Part shown: positions 27,346 to 37,314 of the stretch, one piece after another
Layout: each line of letters starts with the position of its first letter
How positions within the stretch are numbered: position 1 is the stretch's first letter
Source of the DNA: a virus
Reading direction: 5' to 3' (one strand)
Length of the DNA stretch: 42,615 bases
Virus record (IMG/VR): IMGVR_UViG_3300020020_000086
Coordinates: 1-42,615 of that record
The notes under the pieces: generated by a model
Told to the model about the DNA's origin: nothing
Seen by the model: the letters and a program-made list of their open reading frames with translations, nothing else
Database searches by the model: none
Made by a program: the position numbers and the translations under genes

Positions 27346-28977
27346 CTACACGTTGACGCCGAGACGCTCGAACGTCGCGTCGACGGCGATCATCTCAATC
27401 TGCGGCCGCGCCTGCTGCGCGACTGTGGTCTGCACGACAACAGCGTGCGTGAAGCCGGTAATGCCGATCGATACCCAGCCGCTGTTGCGCACGATCGGCT
27501 GCGCGTTCACACCGGTGTCCCACTTGCCCTGATCCCACAGCGCCTGATCCCACACGTCCGTGATGCCCGGATCGGGACCGACCGGAGGCGGTGGTGGCAG
27601 CGCAATGGAGAAGTCGGTGCAGCTCGACAGCTGCGGCTGGAAGCCGCCCTGTGCCGCCGAGAACGAGGCGCGCGCCTGATGCCACACCACCGTCGACGGC
27701 TGGCTCTGCAGCGTGCCCCAGTGGCCGACGTAGGTGCAAACGTATGGCTTGCCGTCGTCGTAGCCAGTGCGGTCGGCTTGCATGACGATGCCATTCTGCG
27801 TACCGAAAAACAGATCGTTGCGCATGCGCATGAAGCACGTCGCGTCCCAGCCGGTGAACCGGCACCATGCATTAGTCGCGGTATTGACGACGGCGCAGCG
27901 TTCCTGACCGGGCTTGCCGCCGGGCCACGTCACGAACAGACCACCATACTCGTCCCACCGCTTCATCGACCAAGCCCACTCCCGCTTGTCGATTGCCTCG
28001 GCGCGCCACATCGAGCGGATCTGGTAGGTGACCTTCACCAGATCGAGCTGTTCGGCCTCCTTGGTGATGGTGGCGCTGACCGGCACCAGCCCGTCCAGCG
28101 TCGCAATCAGCAGGTCGCCGCCCAGCGTGGCGTGTGCATTCATGCCCAGCGGCGGGTCGGTCTGGTAGCGCCCTTCCTGCCGCCAGTTCGCGGCGTTGCC
28201 GGGATCGCCGCCGGTGAAGATCAGCAGCTCACCAAGGTCGGTGCAGAACACCAGCTTGTCGTCCAGACCGTCGCCCGCATCGATGCCCCACGTCGCAGCG
28301 AACAGCAGCTTGCCGCCGCGGGTCGCGGCACCCGACAGCGGGATCTGGTTCAGCTCGCCCTCGATGGCGTTGAGCGGCAGATACCAAGCATTCATCGAGT
28401 TCTGCTCGATGAAGAACAACCGGCTGCGATACTTGCAGACGTGCACCAGCAGGCCGCCGTCCGCGACGGCGGCGTCGGGGTACTTCACCGGGTCGGCATA
28501 GATCTGCCCGGCGTCCAGCGTCTCCCACGTCAGACCATTGAACCGCAGCACCGGGTCGCCGCCGTCGTTCACGACAATGAGGTTGTCGCCGCTCGCGTTG
28601 GCGAGCTGTGCCGACGCATAGTTGCCGGACGTCTGCCCGTCCTTGACCAGTACCGGCGTGCCGCCGTTGGTGACGTCGTACAGCTTGGTGGCGTTGGCGG
28701 CGAACATGCGGTGCGCAACGCCGCTGGTAAACTCCATTCCGGAGATGATCGGCGTGTTCTCCGGCAGCACGCACCAGCGAATGCAGCCGCCGCGCAATTT
28801 CACGCCGCGCAGCGTCGGCACCCAGTTGTCGAGCACCAGCGCGCCGCCCGGCTTCATGAACGCGGCGTTGTCGGACAGCGTCAGCCCACGCGTCGGCGAC
28901 GGGATCGAGATAGCTGTATGCTTCTGCGCGAACTGCTGCGGCACCGGCTGGCGGCGAAAGGCTTGGTGTATGCTCAT
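27346..28977 (-). CDS. Tail nozzle/stabilisation protein, P22 gp10-like (543 aa)
   Basis: The protein shows the pattern of podovirus nozzle proteins: an N-terminal GLTLSDNAAFMKPGGALVLD, NWVPTLRGVKLRGGC opening, then repeated beta-propeller-like blades (KLYDVTNGGTPVLVKDG, NLIVVNDGGDPVLRFNG, SRLFFIEQNSMNAWYLPLN, ELLIFTGGDPGNAANWRQ, NDLFFGTQNGIVMQAD). The late segment WDQALWDQGKWDTG is typical of such proteins in rhizobial and related phages. It closes the tail below the adaptor. The start overlaps the tail-protein stop (ATGA). Confidence 0.8.
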   Translation of the reverse strand: MSIHQAFRRQPVPQQFAQKHTAISIPSPTRGLTLSDNAAFMKPGGALVLDNWVPTLRGVKLRGGCIRWCVLPENTPIISGMEFTSGVAHRMFAANATKLYDVTNGGTPVLVKDGQTSGNYASAQLANASGDNLIVVNDGGDPVLRFNGLTWETLDAGQIYADPVKYPDAAVADGGLLVHVCKYRSRLFFIEQNSMNAWYLPLNAIEGELNQIPLSGAATRGGKLLFAATWGIDAGDGLDDKLVFCTDLGELLIFTGGDPGNAANWRQEGRYQTDPPLGMNAHATLGGDLLIATLDGLVPVSATITKEAEQLDLVKVTYQIRSMWRAEAIDKREWAWSMKRWDEYGGLFVTWPGGKPGQERCAVVNTATNAWCRFTGWDATCFMRMRNDLFFGTQNGIVMQADRTGYDDGKPYVCTYVGHWGTLQSQPSTVVWHQARASFSAAQGGFQPQLSSCTDFSIALPPPPPVGPDPGITDVWDQALWDQGKWDTGVNAQPIVRNSGWVSIGITGFTHAVVVQTTVAQQARPQIEMIAVDATFERLGVNV

Positions 28978-31823
28978 CGCGCCCTCGCATACTTGAACGG
29001 GTGTTCGGCGAACGCGGCGTAGATGATCGCGTGGCCAGCCGAGTTCATCGAGGAAGTGTTTCTGATCTTGAACCCGTTGCTCAAGATGTCGATGTGGATG
29101 TCCTGCGCCCCGTCGGTGTACGCGGGATTGGTCAGGTTTGTGTGCAGGATGGAAACCTTCGTTGTCCCGTTCACAGAACTCCGCGCCGTATCAATCAGCC
29201 ACCAATTCCACACAGCAGAAATATCTTTCAGCAAAAGAAAACGCGGCCTAAATCCGCACCACACAAACGGCCCGTCGGCAATTCCGCTTCCGGCGAAGTA
29301 CCAGAAGTGTGAAAAGCCCGGCACCTCGGAAAACAACCAAGTCACTTGCGGGCCAGCACCAAATGCTGTGCCAATAAAGAAATGCGTGGCCGTCGGCGCT
29401 TGATAAAATATTGTCGCGGATGTTTGCCTCGCTATGTCCATGTTGATCGCGACGATCTCCGTGCCGCCCATGCACTTGTGCCAAGTGTGGGAATTTGAAG
29501 CGCCTCTTTCCCTCTGGATCAGCATCGCCGGGACAGCGCCGAGACTGTGCGGGATGGCCTCGTTGACCGCATTGGCCTTATTGTACGTGACGATATCAAC
29601 GCCGGGCAGCGCCCCCTTCTTCCACGCCCAATCAACGAAGGTCGTCCCCGCTCCGTTGATGCCGACATGGCCGTTGAAATCGTACCCGTTCGGCAGGAAG
29701 TCCATGTCCTGATAGTCCGAGACATCCTCGGCGACGCCAGCAGGCAAGTATGCAACCTTGTCGGTGCCGCGCACGCTGTCGAACAGCCGAAAATCGGACG
29801 CGACATTAAGGGTCTTCGACCACAGCATATCCGGCTGGAAGTCGAGCGTCGTCAGACTGCCGGGCGCTCCGGTGCCGGTACGCAGCTTGGTGTCGAAATA
29901 CTGCGAAGGCTTCTTGATCACCGGATCGCGCAGATTTTCCGTGCAGAGTGTCTTGTGACCGGCCGGTACAGGATAAACGAACGGCCCCTTCTGTCCGAAA
30001 TTCGCACTGCACTGCCCGTTTGTAGAGCAAGAAATCGCGGGGGCGTACCGATCACTCTGGCTTTTCAAATTGGAGAACGCGACGCCCTGCGAAACGCCTT
30101 GGTTGTAGAACGTGATTGTCCCGGCATCCATGTCGAGCGCGACACCGAGAATATGATTGAGGGCAAAGGCTGACCCGTACCCCACTCCGCCGGTGACACC
30201 GTTGTACTTGTTTCCGCTGGGATGGTAGCCCCAACCGTCAGCGGTCTGCCCCACATAGATGTACTCGGTTTCGCTCCGTCCCGCCAAGTAAGTGTGCCAA
30301 CCCATCACCCCCACCATCACATCGCCAAGGTAGTGGATGCTGACTTCCCAGTACCACTTGCCCTCGGTCACCCAGATGGTCCCGCGTGAGGCTCCCCAAT
30401 AGGGACTGCCATTGGCGAGGTATAGGTTGCCGTCGTAGAGGACCACATTCGGATGATTGTCCAAGTAATTGAAGATGCAATAGTTGCCGTGCGCCCGGCC
30501 ATTGACATCGGTGTAATTGGTCGGCGTGTCGTATGATCCGCCGTACAGGCCATTGTACGGGGTCAGGTTTTTATCGGGCACCGCCGTGCCAGAGGTTTTT
30601 TGCAGTTCGTTCGGGATGGTGGTGCCGACCGACAGGTTGGCGCGGAAGAGAGAAATATACAGACTGTTTATCGTAGTGTTGCTGTTAGCCTCAAAAATTA
30701 CAGCGTCAGCCCCGGCTGTATTATGCGTGGTCGTCACAGAACATTTAACCCAAGCCCCAACCCTTTCTACCTTCGCTGTTGTATTCGTCCCAGTGCCTAA
30801 GTTTGCAACGCTTGTGACGGCTCCACCAACCACAGACAAATCGATAGTGGCCATCCCGCCATTTACGCTGCCGTTAAATATATTAACACTCGTTATCGTA
30901 CCGGCCGCGGCGATGACAGCCACTGTCGTTGTTTCGTTAACGGCTCGCGTTATGCTGTAAGAAACTTTTGGCCGCGCAGTGCTGCTGCCGACCGCGAGAG
31001 AACACGCGCTGGTGCCGCCGAATGGATCATTTTGACCAGCAGTCACAACGGCATTATTCAGCTTAGTCCAGTTGGTTGCGAAAGCATCCGACCACGGCAG
31101 CAGATTGCTCATCCCGCTGTAGTCTTTGCCCATGCCTGCGGCGGTTTCGACGCTGTCGGTGTATTTCCAATAACATCCGGCCGCACCAAATAAGCCGGTG
31201 TAGGCCTTTGGCTCCCATGCGCCGGTCACCGTATTGAACTGGCCAAACATCGACGCCGGATGCGCGTAGCCGTCGATCAAATATTCCTCGGCCTTGTACG
31301 CATGAAGATATTGCGCGGGTGTGGCTCCGAAATACCGCCCGTTCGACACAACTGTGCCGGGCTCCCCGCCAAAAAGCGGAGAGTTCTGAGGAAAAGTGCT
31401 GTCAGAGGACAATTCCGACGCCGTGGCCTTCACGCCGTTGATGTATATTTCCACTGCATTGGCGCTAATCGGCGTGTTCCAGTTGACGACGATGTGCATC
31501 CAAGCACACGTGTCGTGAAGTGACCCTTGGTAGTAGATGCGACCGGCAAGCGCACCGCCGATGACGTTATGTATGTTGAACTTGTTACTCTCAAACGAGA
31601 TCGCCGTCCGGTTGGCCTCGTCCCAGCGCATTTCCAAAAGATATTGATTTGTAAGACTGAGGCGCTTGACCCAGACGCTGTAAGTGCCGACGTAGCGGTT
31701 GCTTCCGGCGACGACACTCCTCTGGAGGTATGAGGAAACGTGCGGCCGAAAGAACATCGAACGATCGATCCGATATCCGGGTGACACGCCCGCAACCCAA
31801 CTGGGTATGATGCCGGGCAGCAT
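28974..31823 (-). CDS. Large tail/receptor-binding protein with LamG-like, SPRY and DUF7483-like regions (949 aa)
   Basis: The start ATG at 31823 overlaps the previous stop (TAATG). Residues about 20-190 form a concanavalin/LamG-like jelly roll (YSVWVKRLSLTNQYLLEMRW, VEIYINGVKATASE). About 480-620 is a SPRY domain (GKWYWEVSIHYLGDVMVGVM, HILGVALDMDAGTITFYNQG). The remainder (LWSKTLNVASDFRLFDSVRG, HIIYAAFAEHPFKYARAR-like end) matches proteins of marine phages annotated DUF7483. Such modules bind sugars or host surface. The region is AT-richer than its neighbours, suggesting horizontal acquisition. Confidence 0.75.
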   Translation of the reverse strand: MLPGIIPSWVAGVSPGYRIDRSMFFRPHVSSYLQRSVVAGSNRYVGTYSVWVKRLSLTNQYLLEMRWDEANRTAISFESNKFNIHNVIGGALAGRIYYQGSLHDTCAWMHIVVNWNTPISANAVEIYINGVKATASELSSDSTFPQNSPLFGGEPGTVVSNGRYFGATPAQYLHAYKAEEYLIDGYAHPASMFGQFNTVTGAWEPKAYTGLFGAAGCYWKYTDSVETAAGMGKDYSGMSNLLPWSDAFATNWTKLNNAVVTAGQNDPFGGTSACSLAVGSSTARPKVSYSITRAVNETTTVAVIAAAGTITSVNIFNGSVNGGMATIDLSVVGGAVTSVANLGTGTNTTAKVERVGAWVKCSVTTTHNTAGADAVIFEANSNTTINSLYISLFRANLSVGTTIPNELQKTSGTAVPDKNLTPYNGLYGGSYDTPTNYTDVNGRAHGNYCIFNYLDNHPNVVLYDGNLYLANGSPYWGASRGTIWVTEGKWYWEVSIHYLGDVMVGVMGWHTYLAGRSETEYIYVGQTADGWGYHPSGNKYNGVTGGVGYGSAFALNHILGVALDMDAGTITFYNQGVSQGVAFSNLKSQSDRYAPAISCSTNGQCSANFGQKGPFVYPVPAGHKTLCTENLRDPVIKKPSQYFDTKLRTGTGAPGSLTTLDFQPDMLWSKTLNVASDFRLFDSVRGTDKVAYLPAGVAEDVSDYQDMDFLPNGYDFNGHVGINGAGTTFVDWAWKKGALPGVDIVTYNKANAVNEAIPHSLGAVPAMLIQRERGASNSHTWHKCMGGTEIVAINMDIARQTSATIFYQAPTATHFFIGTAFGAGPQVTWLFSEVPGFSHFWYFAGSGIADGPFVWCGFRPRFLLLKDISAVWNWWLIDTARSSVNGTTKVSILHTNLTNPAYTDGAQDIHIDILSNGFKIRNTSSMNSAGHAIIYAAFAEHPFKYARAR

Positions 31824-33430
31824 TATTTGAAATCCGCAGCGAAGCTGCACATGATGTAGCTGCCGCCGTAAACCGCATAACTAATGATATCCCAAGCACC
31901 CACCACTGCGGTGAGTTGCGGTTTGATGCCGCCCGGAAACTTATAAAACGATCCCCACGTCGTGATCGTCGCCGCCCCGCCGCTGTTCTGAATGCCTATC
32001 CACCCCTTCTGGCCAGCCTTTACATTTGTTGGATTGGCTAATGTGCGGCCCGCCGTCGTCATGCTTATGCTGAAATCAAAGCCCGCCGCAAAATCCGGCG
32101 TAAAGGCTCCGGCGGCCTCAAAGACCGTGACAATTGCGGCTGCATCCCACACCGCGCCCGGCGTGAGCATCTTGGTCGGCGCGCTGTTCGCGCGATACTC
32201 GGCGGCAGTGGCGGCAGCGGGAGCTTTGGTGTCCACGTATTGCTTGGTCGCGGCCTCCAGCGCGTTGGCCGGATCGGCGGGGAGCTGGACCGGCACCAGT
32301 GCCGTCAGCAACGCGCTACCGATAGTGAAACGCGCCACGCCAGCCGTCGCGAAACACAGCGTATTGCTAATCCTGTACATGCCAGCGTCGGGATTGTTGG
32401 TGAACGAATAAGACGGGGCCGCGGAACTGCCATCGGCTGCGCGCGTCGGAACAGTCGTCGTCAACGCGCTGCTGTTGACGTAGAACCGCGTTACGTCAGC
32501 CGTCGAGGCATACAGGCCGGTCGATGTCCCAAAGAACCCAGTACCGGCGGTGCCAAAGTTCAGCTGTGTGTTGTTTTGCGAACCAGCATTCGGCAGCGCG
32601 ACCGGCCCGTAAGAGACAATGCCCGTCGATCCCACCGACATCCGCAGGGCACCCGCCGTCGCAAAGCCTAAGGCGCTGCCGGTGTAATACATCCCGGCAC
32701 TGGTGTTGCCGGTGAAACTGTATGTTGGTGCGGCTGGGTCATTGGTAGGCCCGCGCATCGTGTAAAAAAAGCTGCTGACGCCAATCGCGTCCCAGTTCAT
32801 CGTTTCAAAGTTGTTGCAGGACACCGAAACGTTGTTCGCCGCCTTGCGGAACAGCCCGGTAGCGACATCGCCAAACGTCAGCGCCGGGAGCGGCTTCGTC
32901 CCCGCAGGCAATTTCAGCGCGCCGGTCATCGTGTCGCCAGCCTTGGCGACCTTCTCGGTATCCAGCTCGACAATCGCCGCCTGCACGTCGGTTGCGGCGA
33001 TGTTGCCAACCGGCGTGAACGTGACGCTGCCCGCTGACCCGCCGCCAGCATCCGCTATCCAGCCGCCGTCCTTGCGGTTGTAGGCAGTGCCGTTTATCGG
33101 CGCTTCGGGGACCGGGCCGGGCGGACCGGTTGGGCCGGTGTCGCCCTGCGGCCCCTGCGGGCCAGTGTCGCCTTGCGGCCCTTCCGGCCCCGGCACCGTG
33201 CTGGCCTCACCCTCTGGCCCCTCGGGGCCGGTCTCGCCCTGCGGCCCTTGCGGCCCAACGGGGCCGGGCACAGTGCTGGCGTCGCCGGTGTCGCCCTTTG
33301 GCCCAATTGGCCCCGTCGGGCCAATGGGCCCCTGCGGCCCCTGCTCGCCCTGCGGGCCAACAGGCCCCTGCAGGGCAATGTTGAAGGCTGTCCCGCTCGG
33401 AGGGACGAAAGGATTGCTAGAGGTTGGCAT
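31823..33430 (-). CDS. Collagen-like tail fibre protein (535 aa)
   Basis: Residues about 20-110 are Gly-X-Y repeats ([40 protein letters not shown]), interrupted by two [16 protein letters not shown] units. This forms a triple-helix stalk. A beta body follows ([40 protein letters not shown] repeated blades). The last 115 residues share a clear relationship with the 341-aa fibre at 19147-20172. It attaches between adaptor and tail protein. The start ATG 33430 overlaps the adaptor stop by 14 bases. Confidence 0.85.
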   Translation of the reverse strand: MPTSSNPFVPPSGTAFNIALQGPVGPQGEQGPQGPIGPTGPIGPKGDTGDASTVPGPVGPQGPQGETGPEGPEGEASTVPGPEGPQGDTGPQGPQGDTGPTGPPGPVPEAPINGTAYNRKDGGWIADAGGGSAGSVTFTPVGNIAATDVQAAIVELDTEKVAKAGDTMTGALKLPAGTKPLPALTFGDVATGLFRKAANNVSVSCNNFETMNWDAIGVSSFFYTMRGPTNDPAAPTYSFTGNTSAGMYYTGSALGFATAGALRMSVGSTGIVSYGPVALPNAGSQNNTQLNFGTAGTGFFGTSTGLYASTADVTRFYVNSSALTTTVPTRAADGSSAAPSYSFTNNPDAGMYRISNTLCFATAGVARFTIGSALLTALVPVQLPADPANALEAATKQYVDTKAPAAATAAEYRANSAPTKMLTPGAVWDAAAIVTVFEAAGAFTPDFAAGFDFSISMTTAGRTLANPTNVKAGQKGWIGIQNSGGAATITTWGSFYKFPGGIKPQLTAVVGAWDIISYAVYGGSYIMCSFAADFK

Positions 33431-34118
33431 GCCAACCCCCGGCGACGTGCGGGTAATTGGACAGAATAGGTGCCGGGCCGTCGCTGCCCATGGCGTTGGT
33501 CAGAGCGTCGCCGTAGGTCCCCATGTCCTCGGCATACGGGCTGCCCTTGTTGGCCTTCCATTGCCAAACCATGCCCAGCTTCAACAGCCGCTCGTCTAAT
33601 ACGAAGGTATCGGCGTCTGACAGAAAGGTATCGCTATAGCCGCCGACACTGCCGCCCGGACCGGCCAGCGCCACGCAGTGCTTGCTGAGATAGACGAACG
33701 AGGCTACCGCCCCCGGCGGCAGTACGGGGAAAATGTGGATCTGGCCGCCGATGTTGGTCCACTCGCCGCTGCCGTCGGTGCGGTTATCCTTGCGGCGGCG
33801 CACCCACATATCGGCATCGGGAAAGAACCGCAGCGGCGCATGCGTAGTGACCGACGACCAGACGTTGGTCGTCTTCAGCATGCGCCGGTAGTTGTTCGGC
33901 AGATCCCACGCCGTCGTGATGCCGTCGCCGGTGAACGAGTGCAGCGCCTTCATCCGCGTCCAGTCGCGGGTGTCGGTGGCGATGCGCTGCGCCATTTCGT
34001 TGGCGAGCGTCACCATCTCCTGCATGGTGCGGTTGCCGACGATGCCTGCAAACACGCTCGACGGCTGCGACACGCCGACCACAGCGCAAACATCGCGCAC
34101 CACAGTCAGCAGTGTCAT
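33417..34118 (-). CDS. Head-tail adaptor, P22 gp4-like (233 aa)
   Basis: Features of podovirus head-to-tail connectors: a helical N-terminus ([40 protein letters not shown]) and a beta insertion after [34 protein letters not shown] and [20 protein letters not shown] follow, and the final [26 protein letters not shown] lies before a Tyr/Ala-rich tail. It binds beneath the portal and receives the nozzle. Located between coat-region genes and fibres, as expected. Confidence 0.8.
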   Translation of the reverse strand: MTLLTVVRDVCAVVGVSQPSSVFAGIVGNRTMQEMVTLANEMAQRIATDTRDWTRMKALHSFTGDGITTAWDLPNNYRRMLKTTNVWSSVTTHAPLRFFPDADMWVRRRKDNRTDGSGEWTNIGGQIHIFPVLPPGAVASFVYLSKHCVALAGPGGSVGGYSDTFLSDADTFVLDERLLKLGMVWQWKANKGSPYAEDMGTYGDALTNAMGSDGPAPILSNYPHVAGGWHANL

Positions 34119-34120
34119 GT

Positions 34121-34843
34121 CTAGACCTTCTGCTTGAGATCCATTGCCATGCGGACCAGCGTCTTACGGCTGATGGTGCCGTGCGGCGCGTGTCCGGAAT
34201 TGGTCGTGATGTACTCGCGAACCTGTTCGACCGTCATGTCATCGAACATTGCGTCGGCCTTGTCGCCGCGCTCCGGCAGCGTCACCATCTGCTTGACCAG
34301 ATGCTTGGCATCCTCCTCAAGGATCGTATTGCGCGCCTTCAGCGCCTCCAGCTCCGCCGCCATCTGCGCGTTCGGCGCGGCGGTCTTGGCCTCCTCCATG
34401 TACTCCACGGCCTTGTTCTTCAGCTCGCGGCCGTTGTGGCCAAGGTTCTTCAGCTCCTGACCGTCAATGTGTGCGAGCTGTTCGACTGTGTAGATGTTGA
34501 GCGCACGCAGCTCGGCGCGGCGCGCCTCGGTAACGAACGGAGCGTGTGCGAGCGGCGTGCCGCTCTTGGTCTGCTGGTGGTGTTCCTTGAATTGCAGATA
34601 CTGCCGCCGGAAACGCTCGGCGTAGGTTATCGGCGTCTGCTCGCCGGTCTCCGGATTGTCGACCCAGTGCGATCGCGAGAGCGCCGGGAAGACCGAGACG
34701 CTGCGCGAGCCGGGAAAGCGGATCTCGACAACCTCGACGTCGTCGTAGATCGGGCGGCCCTGCTTCAGGCTCTCGCCCGGATTAGGCAGCGGATGGTTCT
34801 TGAACAGCGCAACGACCTTATCGTCAGCGTAGTGAACAGGCAT
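34121..34843 (-). CDS. Virion-region protein beside the coat gene (240 aa)
   Basis: ATG 34843 follows CGGAGATCG. The N-terminal half is a compact domain (MPVHYADDKVVALFKNHPLP, IRFPGSRSVSVFPALSRSHW). Residues 130-170 look like a helix-hairpin pair (LNIYTVEQLAHIDGQELKNL, GHNGRELKNKAVEYMEEAK) and the rest is a Glu/Ala coiled coil with a MDLKQKV end. I cannot name it. Related proteins sit just after the coat gene in similar phages, so a head-completion or assembly role is plausible. Confidence 0.65.
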   Translation of the reverse strand: MPVHYADDKVVALFKNHPLPNPGESLKQGRPIYDDVEVVEIRFPGSRSVSVFPALSRSHWVDNPETGEQTPITYAERFRRQYLQFKEHHQQTKSGTPLAHAPFVTEARRAELRALNIYTVEQLAHIDGQELKNLGHNGRELKNKAVEYMEEAKTAAPNAQMAAELEALKARNTILEEDAKHLVKQMVTLPERGDKADAMFDDMTVEQVREYITTNSGHAPHGTISRKTLVRMAMDLKQKV

Positions 34844-34873
34844 ATCGATCTCCGTTCGAGGAAGGAAAGCGAA

Positions 34874-34915
34874 AGCCGCCGCCCTTGAGCTGGGTGGCTG
34901 TGGAGGGCGACGGCT
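34874..34915 (-). terminator. Hairpin after the coat gene (attenuating terminator)
   Basis: On the minus strand AGCCGTCGCCCT pairs with AGGGCGGCGGCT (one mismatch), followed by TTTCGCTTTCC. The T-rich part is interrupted, so it likely attenuates rather than stops. That would give extra coat mRNA over downstream genes. Confidence 0.6.
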
Positions 34916-34933
34916 CCGCAAAAACCCGTTGAA

Positions 34934-35956
34934 CTAAGTCGCCGGGTTTGAGTCGTACAGTCTCCAATTGAACATCGGATTTGTCATCGTGAGTTCACCC
35001 ATCCAGCCGATGAACTGCGCGATAGCGTCCTTGTCGATCGGCATCTGACCTTCGCCGTCGAACACCTTGTCGAAGTTTCGGTTTGGGTGGTAGCGGATGC
35101 GGAGGCTGTCGGTGTTGATGCCAAACGTCGTGTTGGCTGGCATGTTCGAGCCGATGCCGCCGTCCAGCACGATTTCGGCACGCTTGCCGCCGCCGACGTA
35201 TTCAAGCGAGCTGAAGCCAAGCTTGCCCATCGACGTCTCGTTGGTCTGGCGCTGGATCGCGACTGTTGCAGCGTCGTATGCCGCGTAGTGCTCCGGCGAC
35301 ATGATCAGCAGGTCCGCATAGTCCTTGCCGCGGCTCTGCTTGGTCATCACGTAGTTCAGCATCGGACGCGCCGTCGTCGCACTGACCTGCGTGCCGAGTG
35401 CCGGTGCCATGGTCTGCGCGTCGTAGGTCTTGGTCTGCCAGATCGTTGCGGTGGCGCGATCGATGCCGCCGTAGATGCCGGTATTGGGGATGATCGGCAG
35501 AGCGGTGGCGAGGCCGGTGATCTGCTTGCCGCCGTTCGCCGTGCCGTCGCCGTATATGCCAGCGTCCATGGTGTCTTCCAGCGCGCGCTCGGCTGCATCC
35601 ATGTAGCTGTCGTAGACGTCCATCAGCTGCTGTTCACCCTCATTGTTGAGGATTTCCTGCATGCTGAGAATGATGGGAACGACCACCATTTTTGGATCGA
35701 AGTAGGCGTCATTAAAGAGATCAATCGCTGGGTTCAGCAACTGATCGTAGCCGCTGTACCACTGCGCGACTTGCTTGCCGACCTGCAACGTCTGCCGGAT
35801 GCGCGGACCGGAGTAGGACTGCCACAGGCCCTTGCGCTTGAGCACGGCCAGCAGCGCGTTGTTGTTGGAAACGAGATCTTGATAGGACGATGAGCGGCTT
35901 TCCACCGCCATCGTGAGGATCTGCTGGTATTGCGCCAGCGGTGCGATGTTGGGCAT
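34934..35956 (-). CDS. Major capsid protein (340 aa)
   Basis: Size, position directly after the scaffold gene and the good ribosome-binding site (GGAGGGG before ATG 35956) mark the coat. The fold pattern agrees with HK97-type coats of podoviruses: LVSNNNALLAVLKRKGLWQS, FFNDAYFDPKMVVVPIILSM-type helix, QQLMDVYDSYMDAAERALED, DGTANGGKQITGLATALPI, YADLLIMSPEHYAAYDAATV, and a C-terminal beta domain (ANTTFGINTDSLRIRYHPNR). No decoration domain is fused to it. A hairpin follows the gene. Confidence 0.85.
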   Translation of the reverse strand: MPNIAPLAQYQQILTMAVESRSSSYQDLVSNNNALLAVLKRKGLWQSYSGPRIRQTLQVGKQVAQWYSGYDQLLNPAIDLFNDAYFDPKMVVVPIILSMQEILNNEGEQQLMDVYDSYMDAAERALEDTMDAGIYGDGTANGGKQITGLATALPIIPNTGIYGGIDRATATIWQTKTYDAQTMAPALGTQVSATTARPMLNYVMTKQSRGKDYADLLIMSPEHYAAYDAATVAIQRQTNETSMGKLGFSSLEYVGGGKRAEIVLDGGIGSNMPANTTFGINTDSLRIRYHPNRNFDKVFDGEGQMPIDKDAIAQFIGWMGELTMTNPMFNWRLYDSNPAT

Positions 35957-35979
35957 GAGCCCCCTCCATACGGTTCAGA

Positions 35980-37242
35980 TTAGACGCGGCCATTAACGTG
36001 GCGCATCGCGCCAGCAATGGCTTCGCGTCGGCCAACCTTTTTGCCTTCTCTGCGCTGGCCGTCTGAGGGCCCGGACTCTGGTGCGCCGGAGATGGACTTG
36101 TCGTCGGGTCGGGTCTGAGCCGATGGGTTGCGGGTCTGAGCCGCGTGGGTTCGGGGCCTGAGAAGTTCTGCGCGGCGGTACGCTGTTGGAAGGTCGTAGC
36201 CGACGTTCAGCTCTTGCTCGATTAGATCCCCTAATTCATCGAACCGATCGTGGCCGGGTTGATCAGCGAACTGGTCGACCGCGGACCGCGTGTACGTGAA
36301 CTGTTGCTGATTATGCATCTGTCCCAGCATACTTTTCAAGCTGGCTACTTCCTGATGCAGCGAGCCGATCTGGTGGCTGGCCGCCGTCGCCGCATTCTGG
36401 GTCTGGGTGATGCGCTGCTGGTCCGGCGACATATTCAGGATGTGATATGCGACGTCGCGCAGGCCGATCTTCTGGCCGTCCTGCGTCTTCAGGTTCAGGT
36501 TATTCACAATCACGTCGAGGCCGCCGACCAGATCCTGCCGCAGCTTTTGCTCCATGCTGACGTAATTGGTCAGCGCCCGGTCGAGCGTCGTGCCGTGCTC
36601 GCGCGCCATGTCGTGAAAATGGCGTATCGAGTTCATGGTCTCATGGTCGCCCTTCAGGGTCTGGTAGGCCCCGTCGAACTCCTTCTGCATGCGGTGAACC
36701 TCTCCCCGCACCGTCTCCGGTGCGGCCGCCCACTCCGCCTTGGCGTGTTCGGCCATGCGGTGCGGCGGCTCACGGTAGGGGGCCGTCTCAGGCAACGGCG
36801 GCACCTGACGCCGTTGCCCCGGTTGACCCGGCTGCTGACGGGGCAGAGTGGTTTGATCGGACGCCCGCGCGAACTGGGTTTGAGCGTTTTTGGCGTTTTC
36901 GGCGTTTTGATCGGGTGCCTTGGCGAACTTGCCGCCCTCCCGGTAGACCTCGCGCTTGGGCGGCTCGGTCTTCTCGTCCGGCGTCTCCTCGGGCGGCTGA
37001 TTGTGGCCCCTGCCCGGCTTGGCCCGCTGCGGAGCCTCTTCGTTGCGCTTGTTGGCGCGGTCGAACGCCTTCTGGATCGCCTCGCGGCGGCTCTCCGGCC
37101 GCCCGGCAGGCTTGTCGCCGCCGTCCGGCTGCGCGGGTGGAGCCTGCGGTCCGATCGGCGGTGGCGTCGTCACCGGGCTCTGATCGATCGGCACTTCGTT
37201 GGACGGGGGTGGCGGTGCGGCGGGGACGTTGACGTCGGACAT
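35980..37242 (-). CDS. Putative scaffolding protein (420 aa)
   Basis: ATG 37242 has a strong AAGGAGGAG. The N-terminal 190 residues are proline/lysine/glutamine-rich and disordered (PPPPSNEVPIDQSPVTTPPP). The C-terminal half is long helices (GEVHRMQKEFDGAYQTLKGD, LHQEVASLKSMLGQMHNQQQ) with a small basic end, the usual look of phage scaffold proteins that line the inside of the procapsid. It precedes the coat gene. A polar linker NAENAKNAQTQFARASDQT resembles the one in the Prim-Pol protein. Role assigned from composition and position. Confidence 0.7.
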   Translation of the reverse strand: MSDVNVPAAPPPPSNEVPIDQSPVTTPPPIGPQAPPAQPDGGDKPAGRPESRREAIQKAFDRANKRNEEAPQRAKPGRGHNQPPEETPDEKTEPPKREVYREGGKFAKAPDQNAENAKNAQTQFARASDQTTLPRQQPGQPGQRRQVPPLPETAPYREPPHRMAEHAKAEWAAAPETVRGEVHRMQKEFDGAYQTLKGDHETMNSIRHFHDMAREHGTTLDRALTNYVSMEQKLRQDLVGGLDVIVNNLNLKTQDGQKIGLRDVAYHILNMSPDQQRITQTQNAATAASHQIGSLHQEVASLKSMLGQMHNQQQFTYTRSAVDQFADQPGHDRFDELGDLIEQELNVGYDLPTAYRRAELLRPRTHAAQTRNPSAQTRPDDKSISGAPESGPSDGQRREGKKVGRREAIAGAMRHVNGRV

Positions 37243-37295
37243 AGCTCCTCCTTGCCGGTCTGAGCGGCTGGGTTCATACAAACGTATAGGTCAGC

Positions 37296-37314
37296 CTGAC
37301 CGTAATACGGTCAG
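37296..37314. promoter_or_regulatory. Palindrome CTGACCGTAATACGGTCAG upstream of the scaffold gene
   Basis: Nine-base perfect arms around one base, overlapping the stop of the preceding gene, 54 bases before the scaffold ATG. It could be an operator or an RNA hairpin controlling scaffold and coat expression. A further half-site (GTCAG at 37290-37294) lies next to it. Confidence 0.55.

Noticed and set aside
27340-29022. 560-aa open frame on the plus strand
   Set aside because: Mirrors the nozzle gene on the opposite strand. The nozzle frame has clear family pattern and coupled neighbours, and this one has none.
33087-33400. Gly-Pro-rich repeats at the fibre start as a DNA repeat array or CRISPR
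   Set aside because: Irregular 9-base periodicity encodes Gly-X-Y collagen-like repeats. There are no spacers or conserved direct repeats of CRISPR size.
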